Shown: piece after piece, positions 7,847 to 14,822 of the stretch
How the letters are laid out: every line of letters begins with the position of its first letter
Numbering within the stretch: the first letter of the stretch is position 1
NCBI GenBank assembly: GCA_035544675.1
Contig: DATKCA010000068.1
Span: forward strand, 1 to 16,171
Source of the DNA: DATKCA01 sp035544675
Lineage (GTDB): Bacteria > Acidobacteriota > Thermoanaerobaculia > Gp7-AA8
Length of the DNA stretch: 16,171 nt
Direction: 5' to 3'
Made by a program: the position numbers and the translations under genes
The notes under the pieces: generated by a model
Told to the model about the DNA's origin: nothing
The model's database searches: none
What the model saw: only the letters and a program-made list of their open reading frames with translations

Positions 7847-7873
7847 GCGCCGGCGTGGACACCGGCGCTCCAT
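7847..7873. repeat. intergenic hairpin repeat, copy A
   Basis: GCGCCGG (7847-7853) and CCGGCGC (7862-7868) form a perfect 7-bp inverted repeat with an 8-nt loop. Its right part, GGACACCGGCGCTCCAT (7857-7873), is repeated exactly at 10521-10537. It lies between vapB and the 3' end of the secreted coiled-coil gene. No T-run follows on the minus strand, so I see it as a dispersed repeat rather than a terminator. Confidence 0.6.
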
Positions 7874-7975
7874 ACAGCCTGCCGGATCTGGCGCGTTCGC
7901 CGTCATCGAGCAGCGCCTGAATCGCACTCGGGAGGTCGTCGGTTCGCGTCTAGTTCTCGCGACTCGGCTTTCTAT

Positions 7976-10351
7976 TCAGCCGCCGCCGGTGAGCGCCCGG
8001 TAGGCCTTGCACAGCGAGCCGAATGCCTGGACGAACTGATCCGAGCCGCGGTCGTTCTCAGCGCGCCCATAGTGCTTCTCGGCATCCTTCGTCTCGACCC
8101 CGGCTGCGTCGGCCCGATCGATGGAGTCGCGGACCAGTGCGACCACCAGCTCCAGTTGCCCGCCGTGATTCTCGGGAAGATAGAGGCTCACCAGGGGCTC
8201 ACAGCTGACGAGCTGCCGCTCGATCCGCGCAGTATCGATCAGCGCGGTCACGACCCGGACCGTGTCCAGTCGCGTTTCGAGTTGCTGCAGCTCCTGCTGG
8301 AGCGCTTTGGTTCGACCGTCCACCGCCGCGATAGCGGCGGCCGCGCTCGTCTGATGCTCAGCCAGTTTCTGATCGTGAGACGCGAGGCTCGCACCGACTA
8401 CGGTGAGGTGACCGTCGTGGGCGCCCAGTGTAGTCCCGACCGAGTCGACGGCGGTGCTGGTCTGACCGACGCCGGTCTGAATCGTACCGAGTGTGGCATC
8501 GAAGCCGGTGATGGTCGTACCGAGCGACGCCACGTCGGTCTTGAGCCCGCCCACGTCGGTCTTCACTGTGCCAACGTCGGTCTTCACCACACCCACATCG
8601 ATTTTCACCGCCCCCACGTCGGTCCTGACCACGCCCACGTCGTCTCTGGTCTGCGCCGTATCGTCCGAGAGCGTGCTGAGCGATCCGACTTCCGCAAGGA
8701 TGGTCTCGACATCCGTCACCAGGCTCGCGTCGGGGAGTCCGGCCAGAATCAGATCGAGTTTGTTGTCGTCGTTCGCATCGAAATGGAGGGCGCGAAGACG
8801 CTCGTGATCTCCGAACAGCCGGCACCGGTTCAAGGCGGCGAATACAGTGTCTCCCACCGAAGTGAGCACGAGGCCGATCCCATCGAACACTTTTCCGACC
8901 ATCTTGGCAGGACTCGACTCGATCTTCCCGGACACGACGACCGCGGAAACTTCACCTCCGAATTTCGTCTCTCCGTACGCTTCCAGGATTGTTCCGATAG
9001 CTCTGGAGACGAGACCTACGCCGATGAGGCTGATCGCCCTGTTTCGCCATCCGTCCTCGTCTGCCTGGATGAGGCTGCAGGTGTCGGTCCCCGACGCTTC
9101 GATGCGCCCGAACCCGGCCATCGCCGAGCTGCTCGTCGTGGAAAAGAGCGGCGCAACCAGGCGAAGCTCTTCGGCAGCGTCCTGAAGGCTTGCGGCACGT
9201 TGGACGAAACCCGCCGACTGGTTCGCTCGATACAGCAGGTAGACCACCTGTCCGGGCAACCTCTCGAGGAGCGAAACCACGAGATCCAGCTCGATGGCCT
9301 GAGTCTGCAGGCCCGCGCCGGCGACCTGTTGCGCGGAACCCGTACCGCCGAGACCGCCAACAGTGTTCAAGACTTCCTCAGCACTTTCGAAAACCAACCT
9401 CAGCTCGGCTTTGAATGTCGCGCAAGGCGAACCGGACCCGCAGGGCTCGCCGGCCCCCAGAAATACGTCGAGGCCAGCCAGCTCATCGGCCGCGAAGGAC
9501 CGGAGCATCTCGCCGGCACCCGTGAGCAACTGGCTTCCAGGCCGGTTCTCGGACAACTGGCCCGAGTAGGCCCCGTGAGCGTCCGGCACGGCCGATGACG
9601 ACGGACCGGACGTTCCATCGAGGATCGCGCGGCCCTCCTCGAGGAGACCCAGCACCTCCGCCGCCGAGTCCTTCACCCCGGCCAGGTTGCCCACACCGAG
9701 CCTCCAGGTGTTGATGTCATCGGCGTGATTCCGTCCCTGCGCCGCGAAAAGCCTGGCATCCGTAACGTTCGACCAGCGGCTGTTCAGAAAGTTGTAGATG
9801 TCGTCGGTGGTCCAGAATAAGGACGTGGTGACGACCGAATCGTCGCTGCCCGGCTGAACCCGCGTGTCCCGGAGCTCCTCGAGCCGCTTGATGATCTCGA
9901 TGATCTCGATGATCTCCTCGTCGGTGAGCGCCGTGGCCTCCACCGAGAACGCCGATCCTTTCGACCAGACGCCATCGGACCGCCCCGGACCTCCGGTCTC
10001 GCGGATGAACCAGGCGTATCGCGCTCCCGGAACGAGACACTGCCCGAGCGACGGTGTCCAGCTCGAGGCAGGACTCGGAATCCTCGCACGGACCAGCGGC
10101 TCCGAGAAGCGGGGATCGACCTCGTCCGACGAACCATCCTCCGCCAGCGGGACGATCGCGATCTCAAAGCCCCACGCACCCGGCACCGCGCTCCAGCTGA
10201 AGGTCGGGCAACGGTCGGCCGTGACCGAGATCGCTCCCGGCTGCCCCGGCGAGACCGGCTGCGGCCCGGAGAAAGGGGCACCATGCACCGCGGTCGCAAA
10301 CAGAATCAGGACTGGCACGATCAGCGGCAGGAGAAACGGGATGCGCGGCAT
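7976..10351 (-). CDS. secreted coiled-coil protein with Fn3-like domain and EF-hand-like loop, unknown function
   Basis: The start at ATG 10351 is fixed by a strong Shine-Dalgarno sequence 7 bp upstream, giving 791 aa; an upstream TTG at 10384 is less likely. A signal peptide (MPRIPFLLPLIVPVLILFATAVHG) is followed by an Fn3/Ig-like domain (about 25-140) with the CPTFSWSAVPGAWGFEIAI pattern. Next come an acidic run EEIIEIIEIIKRLEELRD, a mostly helical middle region, and a hydrophobic helix around GIGLVLTSVGDTVFAAL. The loop D525-A-N-D-D-N-K-L-D533 resembles a calcium-binding EF-hand or dockerin loop. Residues 571-612 are six perfect heptads of TDVGxVK type, continuing as a looser coiled coil (KALQQELQQLETRLDTV). 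I recognise no family. It could be a surface or periplasmic structural protein. Its message probably has its own promoter, since a terminator lies upstream. Confidence 0.8.
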   Translation of the reverse strand: MPRIPFLLPLIVPVLILFATAVHGAPFSGPQPVSPGQPGAISVTADRCPTFSWSAVPGAWGFEIAIVPLAEDGSSDEVDPRFSEPLVRARIPSPASSWTPSLGQCLVPGARYAWFIRETGGPGRSDGVWSKGSAFSVEATALTDEEIIEIIEIIKRLEELRDTRVQPGSDDSVVTTSLFWTTDDIYNFLNSRWSNVTDARLFAAQGRNHADDINTWRLGVGNLAGVKDSAAEVLGLLEEGRAILDGTSGPSSSAVPDAHGAYSGQLSENRPGSQLLTGAGEMLRSFAADELAGLDVFLGAGEPCGSGSPCATFKAELRLVFESAEEVLNTVGGLGGTGSAQQVAGAGLQTQAIELDLVVSLLERLPGQVVYLLYRANQSAGFVQRAASLQDAAEELRLVAPLFSTTSSSAMAGFGRIEASGTDTCSLIQADEDGWRNRAISLIGVGLVSRAIGTILEAYGETKFGGEVSAVVVSGKIESSPAKMVGKVFDGIGLVLTSVGDTVFAALNRCRLFGDHERLRALHFDANDDNKLDLILAGLPDASLVTDVETILAEVGSLSTLSDDTAQTRDDVGVVRTDVGAVKIDVGVVKTDVGTVKTDVGGLKTDVASLGTTITGFDATLGTIQTGVGQTSTAVDSVGTTLGAHDGHLTVVGASLASHDQKLAEHQTSAAAAIAAVDGRTKALQQELQQLETRLDTVRVVTALIDTARIERQLVSCEPLVSLYLPENHGGQLELVVALVRDSIDRADAAGVETKDAEKHYGRAENDRGSDQFVQAFGSLCKAYRALTGGG
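8516..8641 (-). repeat. six tandem 21-bp units coding for DVGxVKT heptads
   Basis: GAC/GAT codons for the leading Asp recur every 21 bp (tops at 8641, 8620, 8599, 8578, 8557 and 8536). The units read DVGVVRT, DVGAVKI, DVGVVKT, DVGTVKT, DVGGLKT and DVASLGT. The heptad has hydrophobic residues at positions 2 and 5, as in a coiled coil. DNA similarity between the units suggests recent expansion by slippage or unequal exchange. Confidence 0.85.
9890..9916. repeat. three tandem 9-bp units GATGATCTC
   Basis: Three perfect copies of GATGATCTC begin at 9890, 9899 and 9908. On the minus strand they code for the EIIEIIEII run of the secreted coiled-coil protein. Confidence 0.85.
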
Positions 10352-10357
10352 GGGAGG

Positions 10358-10366
10358 TCCTCCTTT
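10358..10366 (-). promoter_or_regulatory. ribosome binding site deciding the start of the secreted coiled-coil gene
   Basis: The minus strand reads AAAGGAGGA, then 6-7 bases, then the ATG at 10351. It is a near-perfect anti-Shine-Dalgarno match and places the start directly before the signal peptide. Confidence 0.8.
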
Positions 10367-10481
10367 CGAACCGAAGGCAACCAACTACGTGGTCGTGAGG
10401 CGCTCACACCTGGAAAAGGCGGTACCGAAATAGAGCGTGAATTTTGTTAAGTTACTGCCGCTCTCCTGCTCCGCCAACCGT

Positions 10482-10515
10482 CAAAAACAGAAGGGGGCCG
10501 AGCGGCGAGGGCCCC
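10482..10515 (-). terminator. rho-independent terminator of the hybrid kinase gene
   Basis: Read on the minus strand, GGGGCC (10510-10515), a 10-nt loop and GGCCCC (10494-10499) form a GC stem, followed by CTTCTG and TTTTT (10483-10487). It sits 26 bp after the kinase stop. The T-run begins a few bases after the stem, which makes it slightly imperfect. Confidence 0.6.
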
Positions 10516-10537
10516 GGTGAGGACACCGGCGCTCCAT
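10514..10537. repeat. intergenic hairpin repeat, copy B
   Basis: CCGGTG (10514-10519), loop AGGA and CACCGG (10524-10529) form a perfect 6-bp hairpin. GGACACCGGCGCTCCAT (10521-10537) is identical to 7857-7873. The left arm differs from copy A, yet both copies still fold. It overlaps the edge of the terminator stem and sits 3 bp after the kinase gene. Confidence 0.6.
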
Positions 10538-10540
10538 CCG

Positions 10541-12526
10541 TCACGCTCCGGCGCGAACGCGCACGAGCGTGCTGACCAGACCGGCCGGCTCGACCGGCTT
10601 GGTCAGGTACTCGTCGAACGGATCTTCATCCGCCGAAGTCGTCTTGCCGGCGGTAAAGGCGCTCAGCGCGACGATCTTCACGCCGCGGAGCGACGGGTTC
10701 CGGCGGATCTGCCGGGCCAGCTCATAGCCATCCACCGCCGGCATGGCGATGTCGGTCAGCACGATGTCCGGACGCCCGTTCTCCAGCTCGGCCAGAGCGC
10801 CGGCGACCGAGTCGACCGCCGTGACCGAAGCCCCCGCCATCCCGAGAACCACGCGAACCACGTCGCGCGCTTCCCGGTCGTCGTCCACGAGCAGGATGTT
10901 CGCTCCCCTAAGCTGCGGGTCCGCATCGGCGGTCGCATTCCGGACCTCCGCGGTCTCCACCGCCAGTGCGCGGATGGGCAGCCGCACGGTGAACGTGGAG
11001 CCCTTCCCGCGGCCGGCGCTCTCGGCAGCGACGGTTCCGCCGTGCGCCTCGACGAGGTGCCGCACGATGGAGAGACCGAGACCGAGGCCGCCGTGCGTAC
11101 GGGTGCTGGTGCTCTCGGCCTGCCGGAACGGCTCGAACACGTGAGGCAGGAATCGCGTGTCGATTCCCTCACCCGTGTCGGTGATGGAGACCTGAAGCTG
11201 CGACCCGGTGCGGCGGGCCTCGACGGTCACCTTTCCGCCGCGCGGCGTGAACTTGACGGCGTTGCTCAGCAGGTTCCAGAAGACCTGCTGGAGTCGCGTC
11301 GTGTCGGCGACCATATTGCCGAGGTCGGGGGCGATCGACTCGGTGAGAGTGATGGAGCGAGCCTCGGCGGTGGGACGGATGGTCTCGATGGCGGCGCCGA
11401 GCAGCCTGCCCGGCTCGGTGTTCTCCAGAGAAAGGCGGAGTTTGCCGGAGACGATGCGCGAGACATCGAGCATGTCGTCGATGAGCCGGGCCTGGATCTG
11501 CGCGCTTCGCGCGATGGCGGCGACGGCCTGGGCGAAGACGCTGTCGTCCGGAGAGAGCCCCGGCAGCATGCGGGCCCAGCCGAGAATCGACGTCATAGGC
11601 GTGCGCAGCTCGTGCGAGAGCATCATCAGGAACTCGTCCTTGGCCCGATTCCCCTCCTCGGCGGCGCGGTAGGACGCCTCGGCGCGCTGCTTCTCGGCCT
11701 CGGCCCGCAGACGCGCCTCACGCTGGTCGAGCAGCGCCTGCTGGGCCTCCTCCCCCCGTTTCCGCTCGGTGAGGTCGCGCGTGACTTTGGCGAAGCCGCG
11801 CAGCGTGCCGTCGTCGCCATAGACAGCCGTGATGACGACGCTGGCCCAGAACATGGAGCCGTCCTTGCGCAGGCGCCACGATTCGTCTTCGACGCTTCCC
11901 TTCTCGCGCGCGATCTCCAGCTCGCGTTCCGGCCACCCGGTCTGCTTCGTTTCCTCGGGATAGAAAATCGAGAAGTGCTTCCCGATGATCTCCTCCGGCC
12001 GGTAGCCCTTGATGCGATGAGCGCCCTCGTTCCAGGTAGCCACCCGCCCTTGCGGGTCGAGCATGAAGATCGCGTAGTCCTTCACCGAGCTGACGAGAAG
12101 ACGGAAGATCTCCTCGCTCTGCCGCAGGCGCTCATCCCCTTCGCGGCGGCGGGTGAGGTCGCGCGTGACCTTGGCGAAGCCGTGAATCTCGCCGCTTCCG
12201 GTCTTCAGCGCCGTGATGATGGTGTTTGCCCAGAACCGAGACCCGTCCTTGCGGACGCGCCAGCCTTCGTCCTCGATCCGTCCATCGCGGGCCGCGACTT
12301 CCAGCTCGCGCTCGGGTTTCCGCGCGGCCAGGTCTTCCGGACCGTAAAACTGCCGAAAGTGCCTGCCCAGAACCTCGTCCGGACGATAGCCCATGATCCG
12401 CGACGCTCCGGCATTCCAGGTGCGGATCTCGCCAACCGGGCTCAGGAGGAAGATCGCGTAGTCGGCGACTGCATCGATGAGAAGCGCCAGCTCCTCCAGA
12501 TTCGCCGTCGTGCGCTCGTTTGGCAA
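10541..12526 (-). CDS. cytoplasmic hybrid histidine kinase, PAS-PAS-HisKA-HATPase-REC
   Basis: This 661-aa kinase has two PAS sensor domains (about 10-125 and 138-253) that are close copies of each other, including the identical ending GFAKVTRDLT (from 116 and from 244). A short helix then leads to HisKA, with phosphoacceptor H305 in MLSHELRTPM. The HATPase domain follows, with N422 in NLLSNAVKF, then DTGEG and GGLGLGLSIV. A receiver domain closes the protein, with phosphoacceptor D592 in VLTDIAMP and the conserved lysine in YLTKP. No transmembrane segment is present, so it senses an intracellular signal such as redox state, ligand or light. An in-frame TGA lies 17 codons upstream and no ATG or GTG is available, so I accept the TTG at 12526; no Shine-Dalgarno sequence is visible. 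It is divergent by 50 bp from a response regulator, its likely partner. Confidence 0.92.
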   Translation of the reverse strand: MPNERTTANLEELALLIDAVADYAIFLLSPVGEIRTWNAGASRIMGYRPDEVLGRHFRQFYGPEDLAARKPERELEVAARDGRIEDEGWRVRKDGSRFWANTIITALKTGSGEIHGFAKVTRDLTRRREGDERLRQSEEIFRLLVSSVKDYAIFMLDPQGRVATWNEGAHRIKGYRPEEIIGKHFSIFYPEETKQTGWPERELEIAREKGSVEDESWRLRKDGSMFWASVVITAVYGDDGTLRGFAKVTRDLTERKRGEEAQQALLDQREARLRAEAEKQRAEASYRAAEEGNRAKDEFLMMLSHELRTPMTSILGWARMLPGLSPDDSVFAQAVAAIARSAQIQARLIDDMLDVSRIVSGKLRLSLENTEPGRLLGAAIETIRPTAEARSITLTESIAPDLGNMVADTTRLQQVFWNLLSNAVKFTPRGGKVTVEARRTGSQLQVSITDTGEGIDTRFLPHVFEPFRQAESTSTRTHGGLGLGLSIVRHLVEAHGGTVAAESAGRGKGSTFTVRLPIRALAVETAEVRNATADADPQLRGANILLVDDDREARDVVRVVLGMAGASVTAVDSVAGALAELENGRPDIVLTDIAMPAVDGYELARQIRRNPSLRGVKIVALSAFTAGKTTSADEDPFDEYLTKPVEPAGLVSTLVRVRAGA

Positions 12527-12576
12527 CTCAAGGTAATAGTATTCCAGCGGCGGGGGAACGCCGCGATAGACTCTTC

Positions 12577-12936
12577 ATGGTGAACACCGTGCTGATCGTC
12601 GACGACGACGAGCCGACGCGTGGCCTGATCGACGCGGTGATGCGGAGGCACGGGATCCCGACGGCGATCGCCGCGAGCGGGGCCGAGGCGATCGATCTGC
12701 TGCGGGAGCGCGACTTCGGGGCGATCATCCTCGACCTGATGATGCCCGCCGTCGGCGGACGCGACGTCATCGACTTCCTGGCCAGCTCCTCGCGCCGCAT
12801 TCCGGTCATCGTCTGCACCGCGGCAGGACGCACCGGCATCGGCGACTTCGACTCGGTCATCGTCAAGGCGGTGCTGCGAAAGCCGTTCGACATCGACCAG
12901 ATGGTCCAGACCGTGAAGGCCCTCGTCGAAAACTAG
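12577..12936 (+). CDS. single-domain response regulator (CheY-like receiver)
   Basis: This 119-aa protein is a lone receiver domain: acidic pocket D9-D11 in LIVDDDEP, phosphoacceptor D53 in ILDLMMP, switch T81 in VIVCTAAG and K102 in LRKPFD. It has no DNA-binding or enzymatic output domain, so it acts by protein contact or as a phosphate shuttle or sink. I chose the ATG at 12577 because it directly precedes the first receiver strand; the open frame extends to 12520, but that extension overlaps the start of the divergent kinase gene. The GTG at 12580 is an alternative. The shared 50-bp upstream region suggests co-regulation with the hybrid kinase. Confidence 0.88.
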   Translation: MVNTVLIVDDDEPTRGLIDAVMRRHGIPTAIAASGAEAIDLLRERDFGAIILDLMMPAVGGRDVIDFLASSSRRIPVIVCTAAGRTGIGDFDSVIVKAVLRKPFDIDQMVQTVKALVEN

Positions 12937-12951
12937 TGAATCAGGCGTTCG

Positions 12952-13329
12952 CTACTTTTTCCTGATGTGGCATCCGGTGCACGCCACCGGCCCCTTCTTC
13001 TGCTCTTTGTGGCAGCCGATGCAACTCGTGTGAAAGGGGTTCTTCGTCAGACTGACCTCACGCATGCTGGGCGCCTTGTCCTTCGGATCGAGGTGGCACG
13101 TGGCGCACTTCACCACCTTTTCCGTGTCGGACTTGAGCCCCTTCTGCGTGTGGTGGCACGTGTCGCAGCTCTTCGCCAGCTTGGCGTGCTTCTCGTGCGA
13201 GAACGGCACGGGCGGCTGTTTGCTGGCCGCGGCGGACATGGTGAGCGTGACCGGACCGTGATGAGCGAATGCCGCCACCGCCATCAGGCAGCACAGGACG
13301 ATGGCCCCTCCCCTGGCGCGCTGAGTCAT
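12952..13329 (-). CDS. secreted tetraheme c-type cytochrome (class III / c3-c7 type)
   Basis: This 125-aa protein has a signal peptide (IVLCCLMAVAAFA, cleavage likely before HHGP) and four CxxCH heme sites: C55-C58-H59, C75-C78-H79, C103-C106-H107 and C117-C120-H121. FSHEKHAKLAKSCDTCHH is the typical cytochrome c3/c7 opening, supplying distal histidines. The short lysine-rich spacers also fit this class, which carries electrons in the periplasm of anaerobic or metal-reducing bacteria. A strong ribosome binding site (GGGAGGAA) precedes the ATG at 13329. The gene begins 11 bp after the amidohydrolase stop on the same strand, so the two are probably co-transcribed. Its redox partners are not in the window. 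Confidence 0.93.
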   Translation of the reverse strand: MTQRARGGAIVLCCLMAVAAFAHHGPVTLTMSAAASKQPPVPFSHEKHAKLAKSCDTCHHTQKGLKSDTEKVVKCATCHLDPKDKAPSMREVSLTKNPFHTSCIGCHKEQKKGPVACTGCHIRKK

Positions 13330-13340
13330 TCCGTTCCTCC

Positions 13341-14645
13341 CTATTTGTACTGCTTCCCGTCCTTGAACACGTGCACGACGTGGCGAAGGGCAGTCATGTC
13401 AGTCAGCGGATCACCGTCCACGACGATCACGTCCGCCAGCTTTCCTGCGGCGATCGTGCCGAGATCGGGACGTTTCAGAAGCTGCGCCGGCCAATACGTT
13501 GCAGCGCGGATCACTTCCATCGGCGGCATCCCCAGCTCGACCATCGTCTTCAGCTCCCGCCACGTCGAGTCGAAGTGGAAGTTGAGGGGAATGCCTGAGT
13601 CGGTCCCCACGACGATCGTCACTCCCGATTCGCGGAGCTGGCGGAACTTGTCCGCCAGCGTGGGGATGCGCCGCGGCACCAGGCGGAAGTACTCGAGGTG
13701 GGAGACATCGCGGATCGAGTCGTGCACGTCCTTGTAGACCGCGGGCGGGAGGTCCGCCTTGAGGCGCTGGTCGTCGACGCGTTCCGGATTCCTCTTCGTC
13801 TCTTCGAAGAGGAACAACCCTTCCATGGTCGGACACCAGAAGAGCGTGGCGTTGCGCTCGCGCATCATCTGGAGGACGTCCTCTTCGTAGCCGGGCTTCG
13901 TCCCCAGGCCGGTGTGCTCGAAGCAGTCCACACCCGCCCTCAACCCCTGGCGGATCTCCTCGGAGCGATGCGCGTGCGCGGCCACGGTCTTGCCGAGCTT
14001 GTGCGCCTCGTCGACGATCGCCTTCACCTCCTCGAGCGTCATCTGATCCTGATCGATGAGCTTGATCACGTCCGCGCCGCCAGCGACGATCGTCCGCACC
14101 TTGCGTCGTGCGTCCTCAGGACCGTCGACCACCCACCGGAACTTCGCCGTGAGCGGCGTGTTCGACTTCTGCAGGAACGGGCCGGAGACGAAGAGGCGCG
14201 GACCGGGGATCTCTCCGGCGTCGATGCGCCGGCGGACCGCCACGATGTCCTCCAGCGGCGCGCCGAGATCCCGGACCGTGGTCACGCCGGCCGTGAGGAG
14301 CTGTTTCGCGGAGATCGGCATGATGAGGTCGCGCAGCCTTGCGGAATAGGTGCGGTCCCAGTGGTCGTAGTCGCCGTGCCCGACGATCATGAGGTGGACG
14401 TGCATGTCCATGAGCCCGGGCATGACGGTGTAGCCGTTCGTATCCACGACCCGCGCGCCGTCCGGGATCTTCACGGTGCCCTCAGGCCCGACCGCGCGGA
14501 TCCGGTTGCCTTCGATCACGACGACGCCGTTGGCCATCGGAGGTCCGCCGTAGCCGTCGATGACCCGGCCGCCGGCCAGGACCAGCGGCTGAGCGGAGAG
14601 GGTGGCGGACACCGCCAGCGACGCGAGAAGCGACATCGTCTTCAT
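13341..14645 (-). CDS. secreted metal-dependent amidohydrolase (imidazolonepropionase/prolidase-like)
   Basis: This 434-aa protein has a short signal peptide (MKTMSLLASLAVSATLSAQP) and a complete amidohydrolase TIM-barrel motif set: H82 and H84 in MDMHVHLM, K195 in VIKLIDQD (candidate carboxylated lysine), H224/H226 in VAAHAHRSEE, H244 in CFEHTG and D349 in VVGTDSG. The C-terminal GTIAAGKLADVIVVDGDP returns to the small beta-sandwich. This pattern is that of the Xaa-Pro dipeptidase/imidazolonepropionase-related branch, which hydrolyses cyclic amides or dipeptides; the substrate is not readable. The frame continues far upstream antisense to terC, but the family alignment and signal peptide fix the start near the ATG at 14645. 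No strong ribosome binding site is visible. It is followed closely by the cytochrome gene. Confidence 0.9.
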   Translation of the reverse strand: MKTMSLLASLAVSATLSAQPLVLAGGRVIDGYGGPPMANGVVVIEGNRIRAVGPEGTVKIPDGARVVDTNGYTVMPGLMDMHVHLMIVGHGDYDHWDRTYSARLRDLIMPISAKQLLTAGVTTVRDLGAPLEDIVAVRRRIDAGEIPGPRLFVSGPFLQKSNTPLTAKFRWVVDGPEDARRKVRTIVAGGADVIKLIDQDQMTLEEVKAIVDEAHKLGKTVAAHAHRSEEIRQGLRAGVDCFEHTGLGTKPGYEEDVLQMMRERNATLFWCPTMEGLFLFEETKRNPERVDDQRLKADLPPAVYKDVHDSIRDVSHLEYFRLVPRRIPTLADKFRQLRESGVTIVVGTDSGIPLNFHFDSTWRELKTMVELGMPPMEVIRAATYWPAQLLKRPDLGTIAAGKLADVIVVDGDPLTDMTALRHVVHVFKDGKQYK

Positions 14646-14669
14646 GGCGAGATTGTATTCGTGGTGGCA

Positions 14670-14718
14670 CCGGTGCCCGGTAACCGGAAACCGGAAACCG
14701 GTAACCGGTAACCGGTGG
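14670..14718. repeat. tandem 7-bp repeat array CCGGNNN, seven units
   Basis: CCGG recurs exactly every 7 bp at 14670, 14677, 14684, 14691, 14698, 14705 and 14712, with spacers TGC, TAA, AAA, AAA, TAA, TAA and TGG. It lies between the divergent amidohydrolase and terC genes. Confidence 0.9.
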
Positions 14719-14721
14719 AGC

Positions 14722-14738
14722 GCCGCCGACTCGGCGGC
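14722..14738. repeat. perfect palindrome inside the 7-bp repeat region
   Basis: GCCGCCGA (14722-14729), one central C and TCGGCGGC (14731-14738) form a perfect inverted repeat. TGGAGCGCCG at 14716-14725, overlapping its left arm, matches the reverse complement of the hairpin repeats at 7847-7873 and 10514-10537 over 10 bases. Confidence 0.75.
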
Positions 14739-14758
14739 CGCCCGGTCTGATGTGGAGA

Positions 14759-14793
14759 CCGGAAACCGGAAACCGCTGTGTTCCGGATACCGG
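14759..14793. repeat. further short runs of the 7-bp CCGG repeat
   Basis: CCGGAAA units stand at 14759 and 14766, followed by CCG at 14773, and CCGGATA-CCGG at 14783-14793. They keep the 7-bp period and end 29 bp before the terC start. Confidence 0.75.
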
Positions 14794-14822
14794 TAGAATC
14801 TCGCGCCACTAGGAGCTAAAGC

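Noticed and set aside
7700..9598. Long plus-strand frame antisense to the secreted coiled-coil gene
   Set aside because: No family motifs, biased His/Arg/Gly content and no ribosome binding site; it is a shadow of the minus-strand gene.
10385..10481. Possible promoter for the secreted coiled-coil gene (TTAACA and TATTTC on the minus strand)
   Set aside because: The spacer between the two boxes is about 12 bp, too short for a sigma-70 promoter.
10517..12583. Long plus-strand frame antisense to the hybrid kinase
   Set aside because: Arg/Asp/Gly-rich with no domains; explained by codon bias of the kinase gene.
12940..12966. ATCAGG and CCTGAT inverted repeat between the response regulator and cytochrome genes, possible bidirectional terminator
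   Set aside because: Only 6 bp of AT-containing stem with a 15-nt loop, and the second arm lies inside the cytochrome coding end; too weak to call.
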